A DNA stretch of 64,000 nt, taken from the NCBI GenBank assembly GCA_031310005.1, contig CM062381.1, positions 2,294,001 through 2,358,000 of the forward strand, in the 5' to 3' direction. Below, piece by piece: positions 1 through 13,850 of the stretch. Source of the stretch: Dactylellina haptotyla (taxonomy: Eukaryota > Ascomycota > Orbiliomycetes > Orbiliales > Orbiliaceae). Numbering within the stretch: the first letter of the stretch is position 1; every line of letters starts with the position of its first letter. Both the position numbers and the translations under genes were made by a program. Under the pieces are notes generated by a model. The model saw only the letters and a list, made by a program, of their open reading frames with translations, searched no databases and was not told the origin of the DNA.

Positions 1-769
1 TAAAAAATTTTAAAAAAAAAAAAAAAACCTAACCATCCCCATCTTTAAAATCTATAAAAGTTAATATAATTATAATAATTATAATTAATAATATTAAAAA
101 TTATAAAATTTATTAATATATTTTATAATACCTTAAAATAAAAAAAACAAAAAATTAATTTTAAAACTATATTAAATTTAAACACCCCAAAATACTTTAT
201 AAATATAAAAATAATTATAAAATATTTTATTTCTAATTAAATTTTTAAAAAAATTATTAATTTTAAATTAATAAATAATATTTTTATATTAATTCAAGGG
301 CTTTTATATACTACCAAATTACTAAAATTAGTAATTAAAAATTATAAACTTGAAAAATAAATTAATTTTAATATTATTTTAAATCTTAATTAGTTGAAGA
401 AACATAACCCATAAATTAATTAAATAAATAAATAATTTATTTTTCATTAAATAGGTATGACAACTATCATTATAATTAATTTTTTATGGGATAAAAATTT
501 ATAAAATATATACAAAATAAAAAATTAATAATTAAAATAATAAATAGCCTAAATAAAAGAGAAAGTACAACAAACCTTAAAACACCATTTAAATATTATA
601 ATTTTTTTTAATTATTTAAAAAAAAAGCTACCAACCAATTATTAAAATATAAACCTTAAAACCACTCAATACTCTTTAAGTTAAACCAAATATTTTCCTT
701 TAAATTAATATATAAATTATTAAAAATAAAAAATTAAATATTAAAAAATTTCATTAAAAATATAAATTA

Positions 770-1210
770 CCAAGGTTTTATATAACAATCCTTATCACCA
801 ACCAGGGTATCAATTTTTTTTATTAAAAAAAAATAATTTTTTAAGATTCTATATAGATTATCAAAAATTAAATAATATTATTATAAAAAATTGTTATTTA
901 TTATTTAGGATAAACAATATTTTAAATAATTTATAAAATATTATAATATTTATTAAGCTCAATTTACAAAATATTTATAATTTAATAAAAATTATAATCA
1001 AAAAAAAATAGAAAATGATATTTAAAATTAAATATAAATTATTTAAATATATAGTAATATTATTTAATTTAACCAATATTCTAATAACTTTTTAAATATT
1101 AATTAATAATATTTTTAAAATTTAATATTCTAATTTATTTTTATAATTTATTAACCCATATTAAATAAATTTAAAATATTTTAAAAAATTAATAAATTTT
1201 TTCTGATATA
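770..1210 (+). pseudogene. Ty3/Gypsy reverse transcriptase relic
   Basis: A frame starting at 841 reads LRFYIDYQKLNNIIIKN, a RIP-altered form of the LRFCVDYRKLN-TIKN block that opens Gypsy-type reverse transcriptase (C to Y, V to I and R to Q are all C-to-T or G-to-A changes). Downstream, near 1027-1090, the frame reads like the family's YGL-EYTVMPFGLTNAPATF block. Stop codons and AT-driven substitutions make it non-functional. LTRs for this copy were not identified. Confidence 0.7.
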
Positions 1211-4200
1211 TATAAAATAAAACATATAATTTTTATAAAAACTAAATTAAATTTTTAAATTTTATTATATTTAAGTAAAATCTTATAATAAAATAAAATA
1301 TAATTAAAATTATTATAAAATAATTAAAATTAAAAAATATAAAAATTAATAAATTTTTAAATTTATAAACTTTATTAATATTTTATTTTTAATATATTTT
1401 AATAATAGTATTTTTTCAAATCTTCTTAAAAAAAAATTATAATTATAATTTTATAAAATAAAAACATATTTAAAAATATTAAAAATTTATTTATTAAAAA
1501 TTTAATAAATTTTTAAATATTTTTTAAAAAATGATCTATTATTATTAAAATTAATATTTTAGATTATATAATTAAAACTTATTTTTTATAATAATATAAG
1601 ATGGATTAGTAATACCTAATAATATTCTATAATTAAAAAATATTAATAAAAAAAATATTAATAATTATTAAATTTTTAAAAATAATTAAATTATCTTAAA
1701 AATATTAATTTATAATTATAATATTTAATAATTATTATAATTTAATATAAAATAATAAAAAAACTTTTAATATAAAGTAAGTATAATAAACCAAAAAATT
1801 TAATTATAAATTTTATAATTATATATTATTTAATAAAAATATAATAATAAATATTTTATTAAAGTAAATTAATTATAAAAATATAATAAAAAAATTAAAT
1901 AATAATTATCTTTTTTAAAATTATAATAATAGGAGAACTAATAATTTTAAATATTATAAAATTATTATATTAAAAATTATATTATTAAAACTATTTTAAA
2001 AATCTTTGTTTAAATCAACTAATTACTAATATTAAATAATAATGAAAATATACAATAAAATATATAGGATAATAATAAAATATTACTTTTTAAGATAAAT
2101 TAATTATTTTAAACCTTTTTAAATTAAAAAAAATATATATTATAAAGTATATATAATACTTTATTAGTTAATTACTTTAATAAAATAAAAATAATAAAAT
2201 TATTTATTAAAAGTTATTATTTTCTTAAATATATAATTTATATTTATCAATGTATTTTAAATTATAATATATATTAATGTAATAAAAAATTTAAAAAATT
2301 ATTATTTAAAAATTATTACCAATTTAATTTTTAATAAAATTTATTGTTAAAAAAATTTTATTAACCTATAATATAATATTTAATATAAGTTATTATTTTA
2401 AAATTTTTATTTTATATTTTATATTAAAGAATTTTTAATAAAAAATTTATAAGTTTATATATAAAAATTATTATATAAAATTTTTAAATAATTTTATATT
2501 AACTAAAATATATAATTTATAAACAAATTCATTATTATTATTTATACAAATTAAAAATAATAAAATAATATTTTATAATAAATTATTTTAAACAAATAAT
2601 TAAATAAAGTATATTAATATAATTTTAAAATAATATTTATAAAATTATTATAATTATATAAAATAATTATAATTATATATAAAATAATTAAATTTATTTA
2701 TTATTAATAATAAATTTTACATATTAAAATTTATATTAAACTACTATTAAAATAATATTATTTTTATAAAATATAAATATTATATTAAAATTATAATAAA
2801 TGTTAAAATACTTAATATTATATTAATAATAAATAATTAATAATAAATAAAATAATTAAAAACAAAATTTTATTATAAAACCTACCATTTAAAATTTTAA
2901 ATATATAAAATAAATAAACAAAATAAATTAATAAAAAATAAAATAATATATTAATTTATAAACCAAAATAATTTATAAAATTATTTAAAAAATATATAAA
3001 TATAACACCCTTAATAAAATTAAATATAAATTATTTTAATTTATTTAAAATTATAAAAATAATAAATAATTATACTTATAAATTAAAATTATTAAAAATT
3101 ATAAAAAATTATAATATTTTATATATTTTTATATAATTATATATTATAAATAAAATTTATCTAATATCTTCCAAATTAGGATTTATTAAAATCAAAAACA
3201 AAAATAAATAAAAAATAAAAAAATATTAACAAAAAAAAAAAAAAAAAACCTATAATTTAAAAATTTACAAAATATTATTTAATTAAATAATAAAACTAAT
3301 TAATAATTTATATTTTATAAAAATTTAAAAAATATCTAAAAAATATAAAAAAAATAATTAAAATTTTTAAGCAATTAAAAGTAATATTTAAATTTTAATA
3401 TATATTTTAATAAAACATAAAAATATATATAAAAAATTAAAAAAAAAATTATAAAAATTAATAAAATATTAAAAATATAAAAAATAATAAATTATATTAA
3501 TATTTACCTAAATATATCAATATTAACCAAAATAATTATATAATTTATAATAAATTCTACTATTAAATATATACTAACAATCATAATATAGAATAATAAA
3601 ATTTATAATTTAATTTTTTATAATATTTAATCTAACCAAAAAACAAAACATTATAAAAACAATAAAAAAACCCCCAACCCCCCAAACCAAATTTTTTAAA
3701 TTTTTTAAAATAATAATTAACAATAAAAAGCAAAATATTATAAAAAATATTAGAGTTTTATCAACCCCAAAAATCTAATTCTTTAAAAATTAAAATTAGG
3801 TAAAGAGGAACACTATAATAATATTAATTATTATTTAAATAATAATAGAAATAAATAGTATTGGTCCTAATTCTAAACTAATTTTAAAAAAAATAATAAA
3901 AATTTAAAATATATTAGTAATATTTTTAATATAGGTAAATAATATAATTATAAAATATATATATTTATTAAAAAAATAAATAATTATAATTTTAAAAAAT
4001 ATATAAATTATATTTATAATAAAAAATAAAATAATAACTTTTAGGGTAATTTATAAGATAATAACTAAAATAATTATAATATAAATAATTATTGTTATAA
4101 GCATAGGGTTTTTAATAAATTTATAATAAATATTTTTTATTAAATAATATTTATATTTAAGATTTTTATTAATATAATATATTGTTTATTTAATTATAAA

Positions 4201-5119
4201 TTTATTATAGTATAACTAAAAATTATTATTATTTATAATATTTATTTTTATAAGTGTATAATTGTAATTAAATAGTTATATTTAAACAAATAATTTAAAT
4301 ATTTAAATTATAATAAAAAATATAAAAATAAAAGAAAAATTTTATAAAATAAAAATTTAATTAAAAGTATAAAATCTTATATAATTTAATATAATATAAT
4401 ATATAATAATAAATTATTAAAAAAAAATGGTAAAAATTTTTTTAAAAAAAATTATATATTAATAATTATCATATAATAGTATAATAATATAATAATAAAA
4501 TAATTTTTTTATTTATTATATTAATATTAAAACTAATATAATAATATACAAAACCCTTAAATATACCTCAATAAAAAAATAATAATAGCAAATATTTATA
4601 AATAAAACTATTTTTTTATTTAAAAATAATATTATATATATTTAATTTATAATAATATTAATATAATAAATAAGTTTAATTAAGCTATTAAGTAATTATG
4701 TAATGCATTAATTTTAATATCATAATAATATATTTAAAAAAATTATAATTTAAAATATTATAATTAGTGTTGGAAATGGTATGGTAGTGGCAAATCACTA
4801 CTATATACCATTCCATTTAATTAAATTAAAATTATTTTATGCTAAGTTTTTATACTATTTTATATTATTCTATATAATAAATATATATAATATTATATTA
4901 TTTATTATTTAATTTTTTTTTATTATACCATTTACTATCGTGTTATATTTGATTGGGACGACCAAATATGGTAATTTTAATTAATTAATTAATGATATTT
5001 TTTAAATTTTTTTAATTTTTTAATTTTAATTTTTTAATTTTTTTTAAATTTTAAATTTTTTATTTTATTTTTTAATATAAATATATATATAAATATTAAA
5101 AAAATAATGTTAAAATGAT

Positions 5120-5859
5120 AAAGTTAACATACATGTGTGTTAATCATATTAAATATATATATTTAAATTAGTGTGGGAGATGATGAAACACTTAATTAAA
5201 TTAAGCGAATCACACCAACCCAATTAGGCAATATAAGCGAAAATTAAAATTAATATAAATTAACCAAATTTGATCATACAATACGAAAAAATCAGTTTTT
5301 TTTTGAAAAAATTGAAAATGATCAGAATTTTGAAAAAGTTTTTTAAAAATCTTTTGATTTTGAAAAAGTTTTTTAAAAATCTTTTGATTTTGAAAAAGTT
5401 TTTTAAAAATCTTTTGATTTTGAAAAAGTTTTTTAAAAATCTTTTGATTTTGAAAAAATATAATTATTTTTACCACCACTACTGCCACCACTGCCACCAC
5501 TAATATTATATTAAAACAAAAAAATAAAAAATAAATAAATAAATAAATAAAAAATAAAAAATAAAATAAAAAATAAAATAAAAAAATAAAAATATATAAA
5601 AAATAAAAATATAAAAAAATAAAATAATAATAAATAAATAAATAAAAAAAATAAAAAAAAATAAAAATAAAAAAAAATAAAAAAAACATAAAAAAAATAT
5701 ATATTTATTTTAAATATATAAAATAAAATGATGATCTATTTTTAGAATATCTATTTTTAGAATTAATTTCTACAATTAATTTTTTGGTGTATTAATTAAT
5801 TAATTTATTATATATATATAATATTTACTATTTAGTTAACACACATATGTGTTAACTTT
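5120..5859. repeat. Possible small inverted-repeat element around a minisatellite
   Basis: Positions 5120-5143 and 5834-5859 carry imperfect inverted copies of a roughly 24-bp block centred on GTTAACAYAYRTGTGTGTTAA. The roughly 740 bp between them includes the 30-bp tandem repeat and an AT-rich low-complexity tract. This arrangement could be a miniature inverted-repeat element. In such AT-rich sequence chance similarity is a real alternative, and no target-site duplication was recognised. Confidence 0.3.
5329..5457. repeat. 30-bp perfect minisatellite, about four units
   Basis: A 30-bp unit made of TTTTAAAAATCTTTTGATTT followed by TGAAAAAGTT repeats about four times with no difference between the central units. 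Because 30 is a multiple of three, both strands give open frames with a 10-residue repeat, which explains the open reading frames seen here; no protein is proposed. A CCACCACTACTG-type trinucleotide tract follows at about 5473-5502. Confidence 0.9.
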
Positions 5860-8450
5860 ATTAATTTAATATTTTTTTTAATTTTTTTATTAAAAATTAA
5901 TTAAAAAAATTAAATAAAAAATTAAATAAAAAATAAAATGGATTACCCGATTAGGAAATTTCTTATTTTTTTAAAATAATATATGGTATATTATTTACCA
6001 TATCATTTTAAGTTACTATATTATTTACCATACTATTTTAAAAAAAATTAATTTATTATATTATTATTATATTATTTAAAATTAAATTTATTATACTATT
6101 TATTATATTATTTTTAAAAAAATATTATAATATAAATTATAATAATAATTAAATAATAAAATTTATAAAATATTATATAATAATATATATAAAATTTAAA
6201 AAACCATCAATTAAAAAAACCTCACTTAAAAAATTTTTATTCAAAAAATTTAAAGCTTTATATACCAATAACTTGAATTATTAAATATATATATAAGTAA
6301 ATCATATAACTAATATCCAGCTTTATACTAGATAATTTAAATATCTACATAGTTATTGGAATTTATATAATCGTTTTATTTGTCGAGAACCCTCGTTTTC
6401 CCACGTCAGCTCTGACGCTACCTAATTATTAAAATGGATTATAAATTATTTATAAAATATTTTGTTTATTAAAAAAATTAAGATCTTAAATATAATATTT
6501 GGATTAATAAAAATAAATTGGAAAATATTTAAAAATTAGTTAATATTTATAAACAAGCTGATCAAGTTTGATATTTATCCCCCTCATATAAAACCAATCT
6601 GGTTATGATTTGTTTATTTCTTATATATGCAAAAAATAAACAACACATTCCTAAACTTCCAAAATTAGGATGCTAATATAAATTCGTTTAATAATATATT
6701 TAGAAATTTAAAAAGTAATATAATTTTTAAAAAATTATTAAATTTTTATTATCTAAAAAAAAATATTAAAAATAATTTTTTAAATGTATAAAAAAAAAAA
6801 ATTATTTAAAAATTTAATTATTTAATTAAAATTTAGAAATCAGTATTATTTAAACATTTTATATAAACTATTTTTTTTAAGAATATTTAATAGATGATTA
6901 TTATTTGTTAATTATTAATTACTAATATTATATAAAATATATATATAAATTATAAAATTTATTATATTAATATAAATATATATAGAATAAAAAATTATTA
7001 ATATAAATAACTTGAATATATAATATATTTTTATAAAATACTTTTTATCTTATATAATACCATAAATAAAAATATTAAAATTATTTTCTTTTTTTTTTAA
7101 AATAAAATTGTTTTAAATTTTTAAATATTTTTATAAATTAAAAGTATTAATTAACCTTATCTTATAATAAATAATAAAAATTATTAAAATTTTTAATATA
7201 AAAAAATTAAGTTTATAAAAATTAAATAACTTTTATAAATTATTAAAATTTTATAATAATAATTATAAATTTTATAATAGTAAATATTTTATACTAATGA
7301 AAAATAATTTTTAAAAATTTTTATTTATAAATTTATTTTCTTATTATTTTAATTTAATAAATAATATAATAGTAATTAATATTACACACTAAATATTAAT
7401 ATATTTTATTAAACCAAAATTTAAATATTAATATTTATTACAATATTATAATATTATTTAATTAAAACCTAAAATATAGTAAAATATAAAAATATTTTTA
7501 TTTTATTATTATTTATTAATATATACTTATTATTTAAAAGTAAAGATTTATTATTTATTATTAATTAAGGATAAATAAAATAAATATTTTAATAAATAAT
7601 TTTTAATTTTTTTAAAATTTTTAATTATCAATTTAGTAAAATAATAAATATTTAAGATAATTTTTTTAATTATAATAATATAATCTTAATTATTATTACA
7701 ATACCATAAAATTTAAATTATATATTAATATATATATTAATAAATAATTTTATAAAAATTACATAATTTTAAAAAGAACTAAAAATATAATAAAAATTGG
7801 TAAATATTTATTATATATTATTATTTTTAATAATTAAATATAAATATTTAAATAATTATTATAAAATATATTAAATTATTAAATATTTTATAATTATTAA
7901 TTTCTATATATAAAATTAGTTTTATTTTAATTAAAATATAAAATATTATAATTTATAATATTTTAATAAATTTAAAAATTTATCTATAAATTTAAAATAA
8001 ATATTAAATAAAAATATTAAATTTAATTAATATAAATATAAATATTTTATTTATTATAGGTAAAATTATTATTTAAAATATAAAATTTTATTAAATATTA
8101 AAATTTTTAAATTTATAATTATTAATTATTAATTAATAATTAATATTTAATTATTAATTAATAATTAATATTTAATTAATAAAAAATGGTAAATATATAA
8201 TAAAAAATAATTATATAATAAAAATTTTAAAATTAATATAAATTATAAATTAATTAATACTAATATTATATTTGTAAATATTAATAATAAAATAATAATT
8301 AAAATAATGAATAAAAATAATAATAAGAAAATTGTTAAAGAATTTATATTAAATATATATCATCTAACTAATCTATTATCAATAAGTATTAATAAAACAA
8401 TACATTTATATATAAACATTTATAAAATTAACATTAAAATAAACAATAAA

Positions 8451-8542
8451 AATTTTATAAAAATACTTTAATATTAAAATACTAAAATAATTAATAATTT
8501 TATAAAAATACTTTTAATATTAAAATACTAAAATAATTAATA
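8451..8542. repeat. Tandem duplication, unit about 45 bp
   Basis: Two adjacent copies of an AATTTTATAAAAATACTTT-led unit of about 45 bp differ by one or two bases. No coding potential is visible. Confidence 0.6.
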
Positions 8543-8723
8543 TTTTCATTAAAATTTATAAATTTATATTTTCTAAACTAATTTTATATCAATTATATTA
8601 ATAAAATTATTAATAATCTCTAATCTATTAATAAATTTTTATATAGTAGTTTTTAAAAAACAATTATCATTTTTTTAGATATTTTAAAAAATTTTATCTA
8701 TTTTTAAAAATTAATTTAAAATA

Positions 8724-8727
<4 letters not shown>

Positions 8728-8756
<29 letters not shown>
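8728..8756. repeat. (TA)n microsatellite
   Basis: An uninterrupted TA dinucleotide run within the AT-rich block. Confidence 0.9.
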
Positions 8757-8760
<4 letters not shown>

Positions 8761-8922
8761 AATAATAAATATGTAATAATAAGAATTTTATAATAGATGG
8801 TAGTTATTTGTTTAAATTATTATTAATAGCCTAATATATTTGTTTAGAATATTTTAATTTTTGAAAAGTAGGTTTTTTTTTAAAAAATATAATAATAGTA
8901 TAAAAAAATAAAAAAAACAAAT

Positions 8923-9464
8923 TGTCACAGACTATGAGTTTTAACAATACAAATATCTATATTTTATTTTACACTACACTATTTTGATTTTTACTATTGT
9001 ACTTTATATTTATAAATATATATTATTTTTAATATATTTACCTATAAAGTCTATATATTTATTTAATACACCATACTATAATATAATATAAATATTTATT
9101 TATTTATCTTTTAACTTAAATGAGTAATATAAAAAATTTTAAAAATTCGTTTATTTATATATTTTATTTATGTAAATATATGAAAAAAACAAACTTTTAA
9201 AAATGTTTTATAATATTTATATATATAAAATTATTATTAAAATTGATGAAGTGTTTCTATTTTTATTAATTAACTTAAATATAATTTAATATATTTAATT
9301 ATTTTTATTTTATTATTATTATATATTTTAGGTGTTATTTTTGATATTTTATAATTATATATACTTTTATTAAAAATTTAAATATTTTAAATAAAGAAAG
9401 AATTTTATATATTTTAATATTACATATTTGTATTATTACATTAAATAATGTATGAAGTATAATA
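8923..9464 (+). repeat. 5' LTR of the degraded Gypsy element
   Basis: It begins TGTCACAGACTATGAG and aligns along its length with 16907-17448. The start also matches a less mutated inverted fragment at 43480-43610, which confirms the family's TG terminus. Confidence 0.75.
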
Positions 9465-11067
9465 TTTTGATTAATTATTTTAGTTAAAGAAATATATATA
9501 TAATAATATTTTTAATTTAAAAATTTTATAATTTTAAAGAATGAGATTATAAATAAAGAAGGTGATTATTTTTATTTATATAATATTTAAATAAATAAAT
9601 TGAAAATTAAGTTTTATAAAATTAATTAAATATTTTTATATTTATAAAGATAAAAAAAAAGTATTACTTTTATTTTTATTAATTTTAAAGTTGATTTATT
9701 TAAAAGTAAAGATAAAATTTTAATTATTAATAATAAAATTTATTTTAATATTGCTATATAAGTATAGGAAGAAGAATTATATATATTTAATAAAGTTATT
9801 AATAGTTTAATAAAAATTATTATTTTAAATAATAATAAATATTTATAAAATTTAAAATAATTATAAAAATTTAAAAATTTAAAAAATAATTATTATAATT
9901 TAAATAATTATTAAAATTTATAAAAATATATAAAATATATTTAAAATGATTAAAAAAAATAATATTTATTACTTTAGGATTTAATTAAAACTAAATAAAA
10001 TTTGTTTTTGTTTTATATTAAATAAAATAAATCTTATTATAAATTAGTTTTAATTTAAAAATTTAAAAATTCTAATAAGGATTTTAATGATGATAATAGA
10101 GGATATTTTAATAATTTTAATAATTTTTAATAAATTTTGCTAATTTACTTCAACCTTTATTTATTATAAAATAAAAATATTAAATTTAAATAAATTTAAT
10201 AACTTATTATATAATAAACTTAATCAATTTATTTAATAAATTGCTATTGTTTTATTTTTGGTATTAATAATTTAAAAATAATAAAATAAAATTCGTTTTT
10301 TTATTTTTTTATTAAAATTATTTTTATATTTATAATTTTATTTTATGTAATATAAAGAAAATAAAAAATAAAAATAAAAAATAATAATTATATTGTCCAA
10401 ACTTTTACCAATTATTTATATTTTATTAAAGGATTTAAATAATTTTACAAATATTAAGATAAGATTAAAAAAACTCTTATATTATTTAAAATTTATAATA
10501 AATTAAATTTATTAAAAAATATTTCTAAATTATTAATATTTATATTTTTATAATTGGATATATAATAAAACAATTAATCTATTATATTAAAAAGGATTAA
10601 AATTTATATAGAGATAAAAAATTATTAAAATAATTATATATAATTTAAAAATTTAATATTATATAATTAAGGATTTAATTATAAGATTTGATAATAATTA
10701 TTTTTAAAAATATAAAGTAAATATTTTTTAAAATTATAATAATTATAATTAATTTTTTAATCCCCAAGAAAATTGTTTAAATTAATGAAGTAATTACTTT
10801 GGATTTTATAATAATAATTAAAGAAATTGATTATTTTATAATTTTGAAAATTATTTTGTAATAAATTAAAATCAACCATTTCAAAATTAAAATAATTTAT
10901 TATATATTTTTTAAAATAATTATTAAAAATTAAATAATTAATAATAACGAAACAAAAATAATTAAATTTTAAAAAATATTTTTAGATTATTTTCTATAAA
11001 ATTAGAAAAAATCTAAAATTAAAATCAACAACCAAAAAATTATCTTTTAAAATCCAACAAACCAATA

Positions 11068-11109
11068 TATTACCAATGTAATAAAGAAGGATACATTAAA
11101 TAAAATTGT
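11068..11109 (+). pseudogene. Gag CCHC zinc-knuckle relic
   Basis: The frame has exact C-x2-C-x4-H-x4-C spacing, with the first Cys read as Tyr (TAT), the His read as Tyr (TAC), and a TAA where CGA (Arg) would be expected. Each change is a C-to-T or G-to-A transition typical of RIP. It lies at the expected place between the 5' LTR and the reverse transcriptase. Confidence 0.65.
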
Positions 11110-13479
11110 TTAGCTAATTAGCAATCTAAAAACATTTAAATAATTAATCAAAAAATATTATAAAAATAATATAATTATGAGAAATATTAAGAAAACTATA
11201 ATAAATATATTAAAAAATATAAAAATAACTATCAATAATTTAAAGAGGAATTTTAAAAAAAATGACAACTCAATATTATATTTTATTAAATTAATAAAAA
11301 AGATATTTTTAATATTAATTTAATTATTTTTTAAATTTTAGTTATGTTAAAAAGAATTTGAATTTTTATTCTATTTATTATTTTATTTAAAATATATATT
11401 TTTAAGAATTAAAAGATGAAAAGCTTAATTAAAAAAATTAATATTAAATTTATTATAAAAATATTATTTTAAATAGAAAATTTTTTTTAAAGGAATAATA
11501 TATTTATATTATATATAAGATTTTTAAATAATTTATAAAAATATAAGATTTAAGAAAATTTATTTATAATAAATTTTAAAAATTATATATTAATATGAAT
11601 TTAAAATTTATTTATAAAAAATTGCAAAATTATTTAATATTTTTTAATTTATTATATAAAAAATTAATTTAGAAAGGATTTATTAATTTTTATTAATTAA
11701 TAATATTATTTATTTATTGAAATTAAAACTTTTAATAAATAAATTTTTAAAAATTAAATACTAGAAAAATTAATAAAACTATAAAATAAATATTATATTT
11801 AGATGTTAAAAATTAATACCTTAAATAATTTATTTTATTTAATATTGGATTTATAAGATATAATTATTTAGTATTTTATACTAATAATAATAAAATTAGT
11901 TTAATTTATTAATTAATATATAAAATTATATAAAATATATTAATATTAATTATATAAATATTTTAATATAAATTTAGTTAAATTTATATATTAAAATTAT
12001 ATAAATTAAATAATTGTTTTTAATTATAAATATATAAAAAATAATAAAAGTTTTTATAAACCTTATTAATAGATTATTTATTTTATAATACTTTATTATT
12101 ATAAAATTAAATTAGTATAAGATTATAAAATATATTAATTTATATAAAAATTATAATATTATTAAATAATATTAGAAATTAATATTATAAAATTAAAAAA
12201 AAAAAGAAAATGTTAATTTTATAATTTAAGATTTTTAATTATTATTTTTATAATAAAAATTTTTATGTTTATATTGATTATATATAAAAATAAATTAATA
12301 TTATTTTTATAATATATTGAAAAGTTTTAAAATTATATATTTGTAAAAGTTGTTTAAATTATAAATAATGATTTTATTATAGGAAAGATTTAAGATTTTA
12401 TATTTAAAATTATTAATAGAATATTTTAGTTATAATAAGTATATTGTTTAGTTTTTAAGAATAGAAGAAATAGGAAATATTACTAATAATATAGAATTTG
12501 ATAATATTGAATAGTATAATATTTTAAATTAAAAGAATTTTAAATAATAATATATATTAAATTATTTAATTTTAGTTTTGTTAAAAGAATTTAATAGAAT
12601 TTTTAATTAAATTAAAAAATAATATTTTTAAATATTTTATATTATTAATGGAAATTTTACATAAGTTTTTATAGATAGTAAAATAGAAATTATATATATT
12701 TTAGAAAAATATATTAAAAAATATAATTTTTTTATATAATTTAAAAATATTATATATAATATTATTGTTTTTGGAGGAAGCTTTTTAAAAATAATTAAAT
12801 ATAAAATTAATATTATTTTTATTATTAATAAATATTTTGAAAAATGAATTATTGATATTTTTAATTTTGTTAATAACAATTTTATTTTAGAATATAATTA
12901 GTTGGAAGATTATAATTCAATCATAAGTTTCCGAAACAAAATAATTAAATTTATTCATTATAATTGTTAACAAAACTTACGTTAAATTTAATAAATAATT
13001 TATAAATAATTAAAAAAAGTTTATTTATAATTTATAAAATATTTTTTTAATAAAAAAATTTATTATTATTTTTAAAATAAATTTAATATTTTTAAATAGA
13101 TATAGCTTAAAGCTAAAAATATTATTAAAATTATTAAAATAATTTTTAAAAATATATTTTTCAAAAAAATTTTAAAATAGATATTTGAATAAATTCGAAC
13201 TTTTAAAAAAATTAAAATAAAATATATTATTATTATTTAATAAATTTATTTACAAAATATTATTGTAAGAAGATATTATCCCTAAATTTTATTTATTTAT
13301 ACTTACATAAAGAAAGAATTTAAAATACTTAAAAAATATATTAAAAAAATTTATAAAAAAATATATTTATTTTTTAAAATTTTTACAAAATATTTAATTT
13401 TTTCATTTTTAAAAATGGAAAATTATAAATTTATATTAATTATTAAAATTTTAATATTATTATAATTAAAAATTATAAT

Positions 13480-13850
13480 AATTTATTTTAAATTGATAAA
13501 TTTTTAAATTAATTAATTAAAACCACTCATTTTATTAAACTCAATATTATAATTACTTATTATAATTTACAAATCATTTAAAAAACATTTAAAAAATAAT
13601 ATTTAAATATTACTATAATTTATTCAAATATTTAATTATATTTATAAGATTAACTAATACTTTAGTATTTTTTAAATTTTTATAAATTATATATTAAAAA
13701 TTATATTAATAAAATATATATTATTTATTTTAATAATATATTAGTTTATAATAAGAATTTTAAAAATATTAATAATATATTATTATTTTTAAAGTATTAA
13801 ATAAATATAATTTTAAAATTAAATTAAAAAAATAAAATTTAAAATTATAA
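13480..13850 (+). pseudogene. Gypsy reverse transcriptase relic with decayed YxDD box
   Basis: At 13723-13749 the frame reads IYFNNILVY, a form of the Gypsy catalytic block -VYFDDILVY- in which both Asp codons (GAT) have become AAT by G-to-A change. Upstream is an AT-shifted stretch like the FTKLDL...AYHQIRI block, and downstream one like the SKNFEEH block. The enzyme cannot be active. Confidence 0.7.

Larger units (their letters stand above)
1..8922. repeat. RIP-degraded AT-rich repeat DNA
   Basis: Extremely AT-rich DNA with no credible intact gene. Open frames are short and of low complexity. Decayed reverse transcriptase can be read near 840-1130, so at least part is old LTR-retrotransposon sequence. 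The compositional skew fits C-to-T and G-to-A decay on both strands, as expected from repeat-induced point mutation. A 30-bp minisatellite and short simple repeats lie inside it and are listed separately. A few patches keep more G and C (about 4760-4980, 5165-5250, 6360-6425), which may be younger or less affected inserts. Confidence 0.85.

Noticed and set aside
5329-5457. Possible CRISPR-like array
   Set aside because: Units are directly adjacent with no spacers, and the organism is a fungus.
5210-5689. Open frames of 159 and 77 codons over the minisatellite
   Set aside because: They are translated 30-bp repeats and low-complexity AT tracts with only Phe, Tyr, Ile, Leu and Lys runs; no gene structure.
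12637-12879. 80-codon minus-strand frame in the AT-rich block
   Set aside because: Composition is dictated by AT content, no domain, and it lies inside the degraded Gypsy element.
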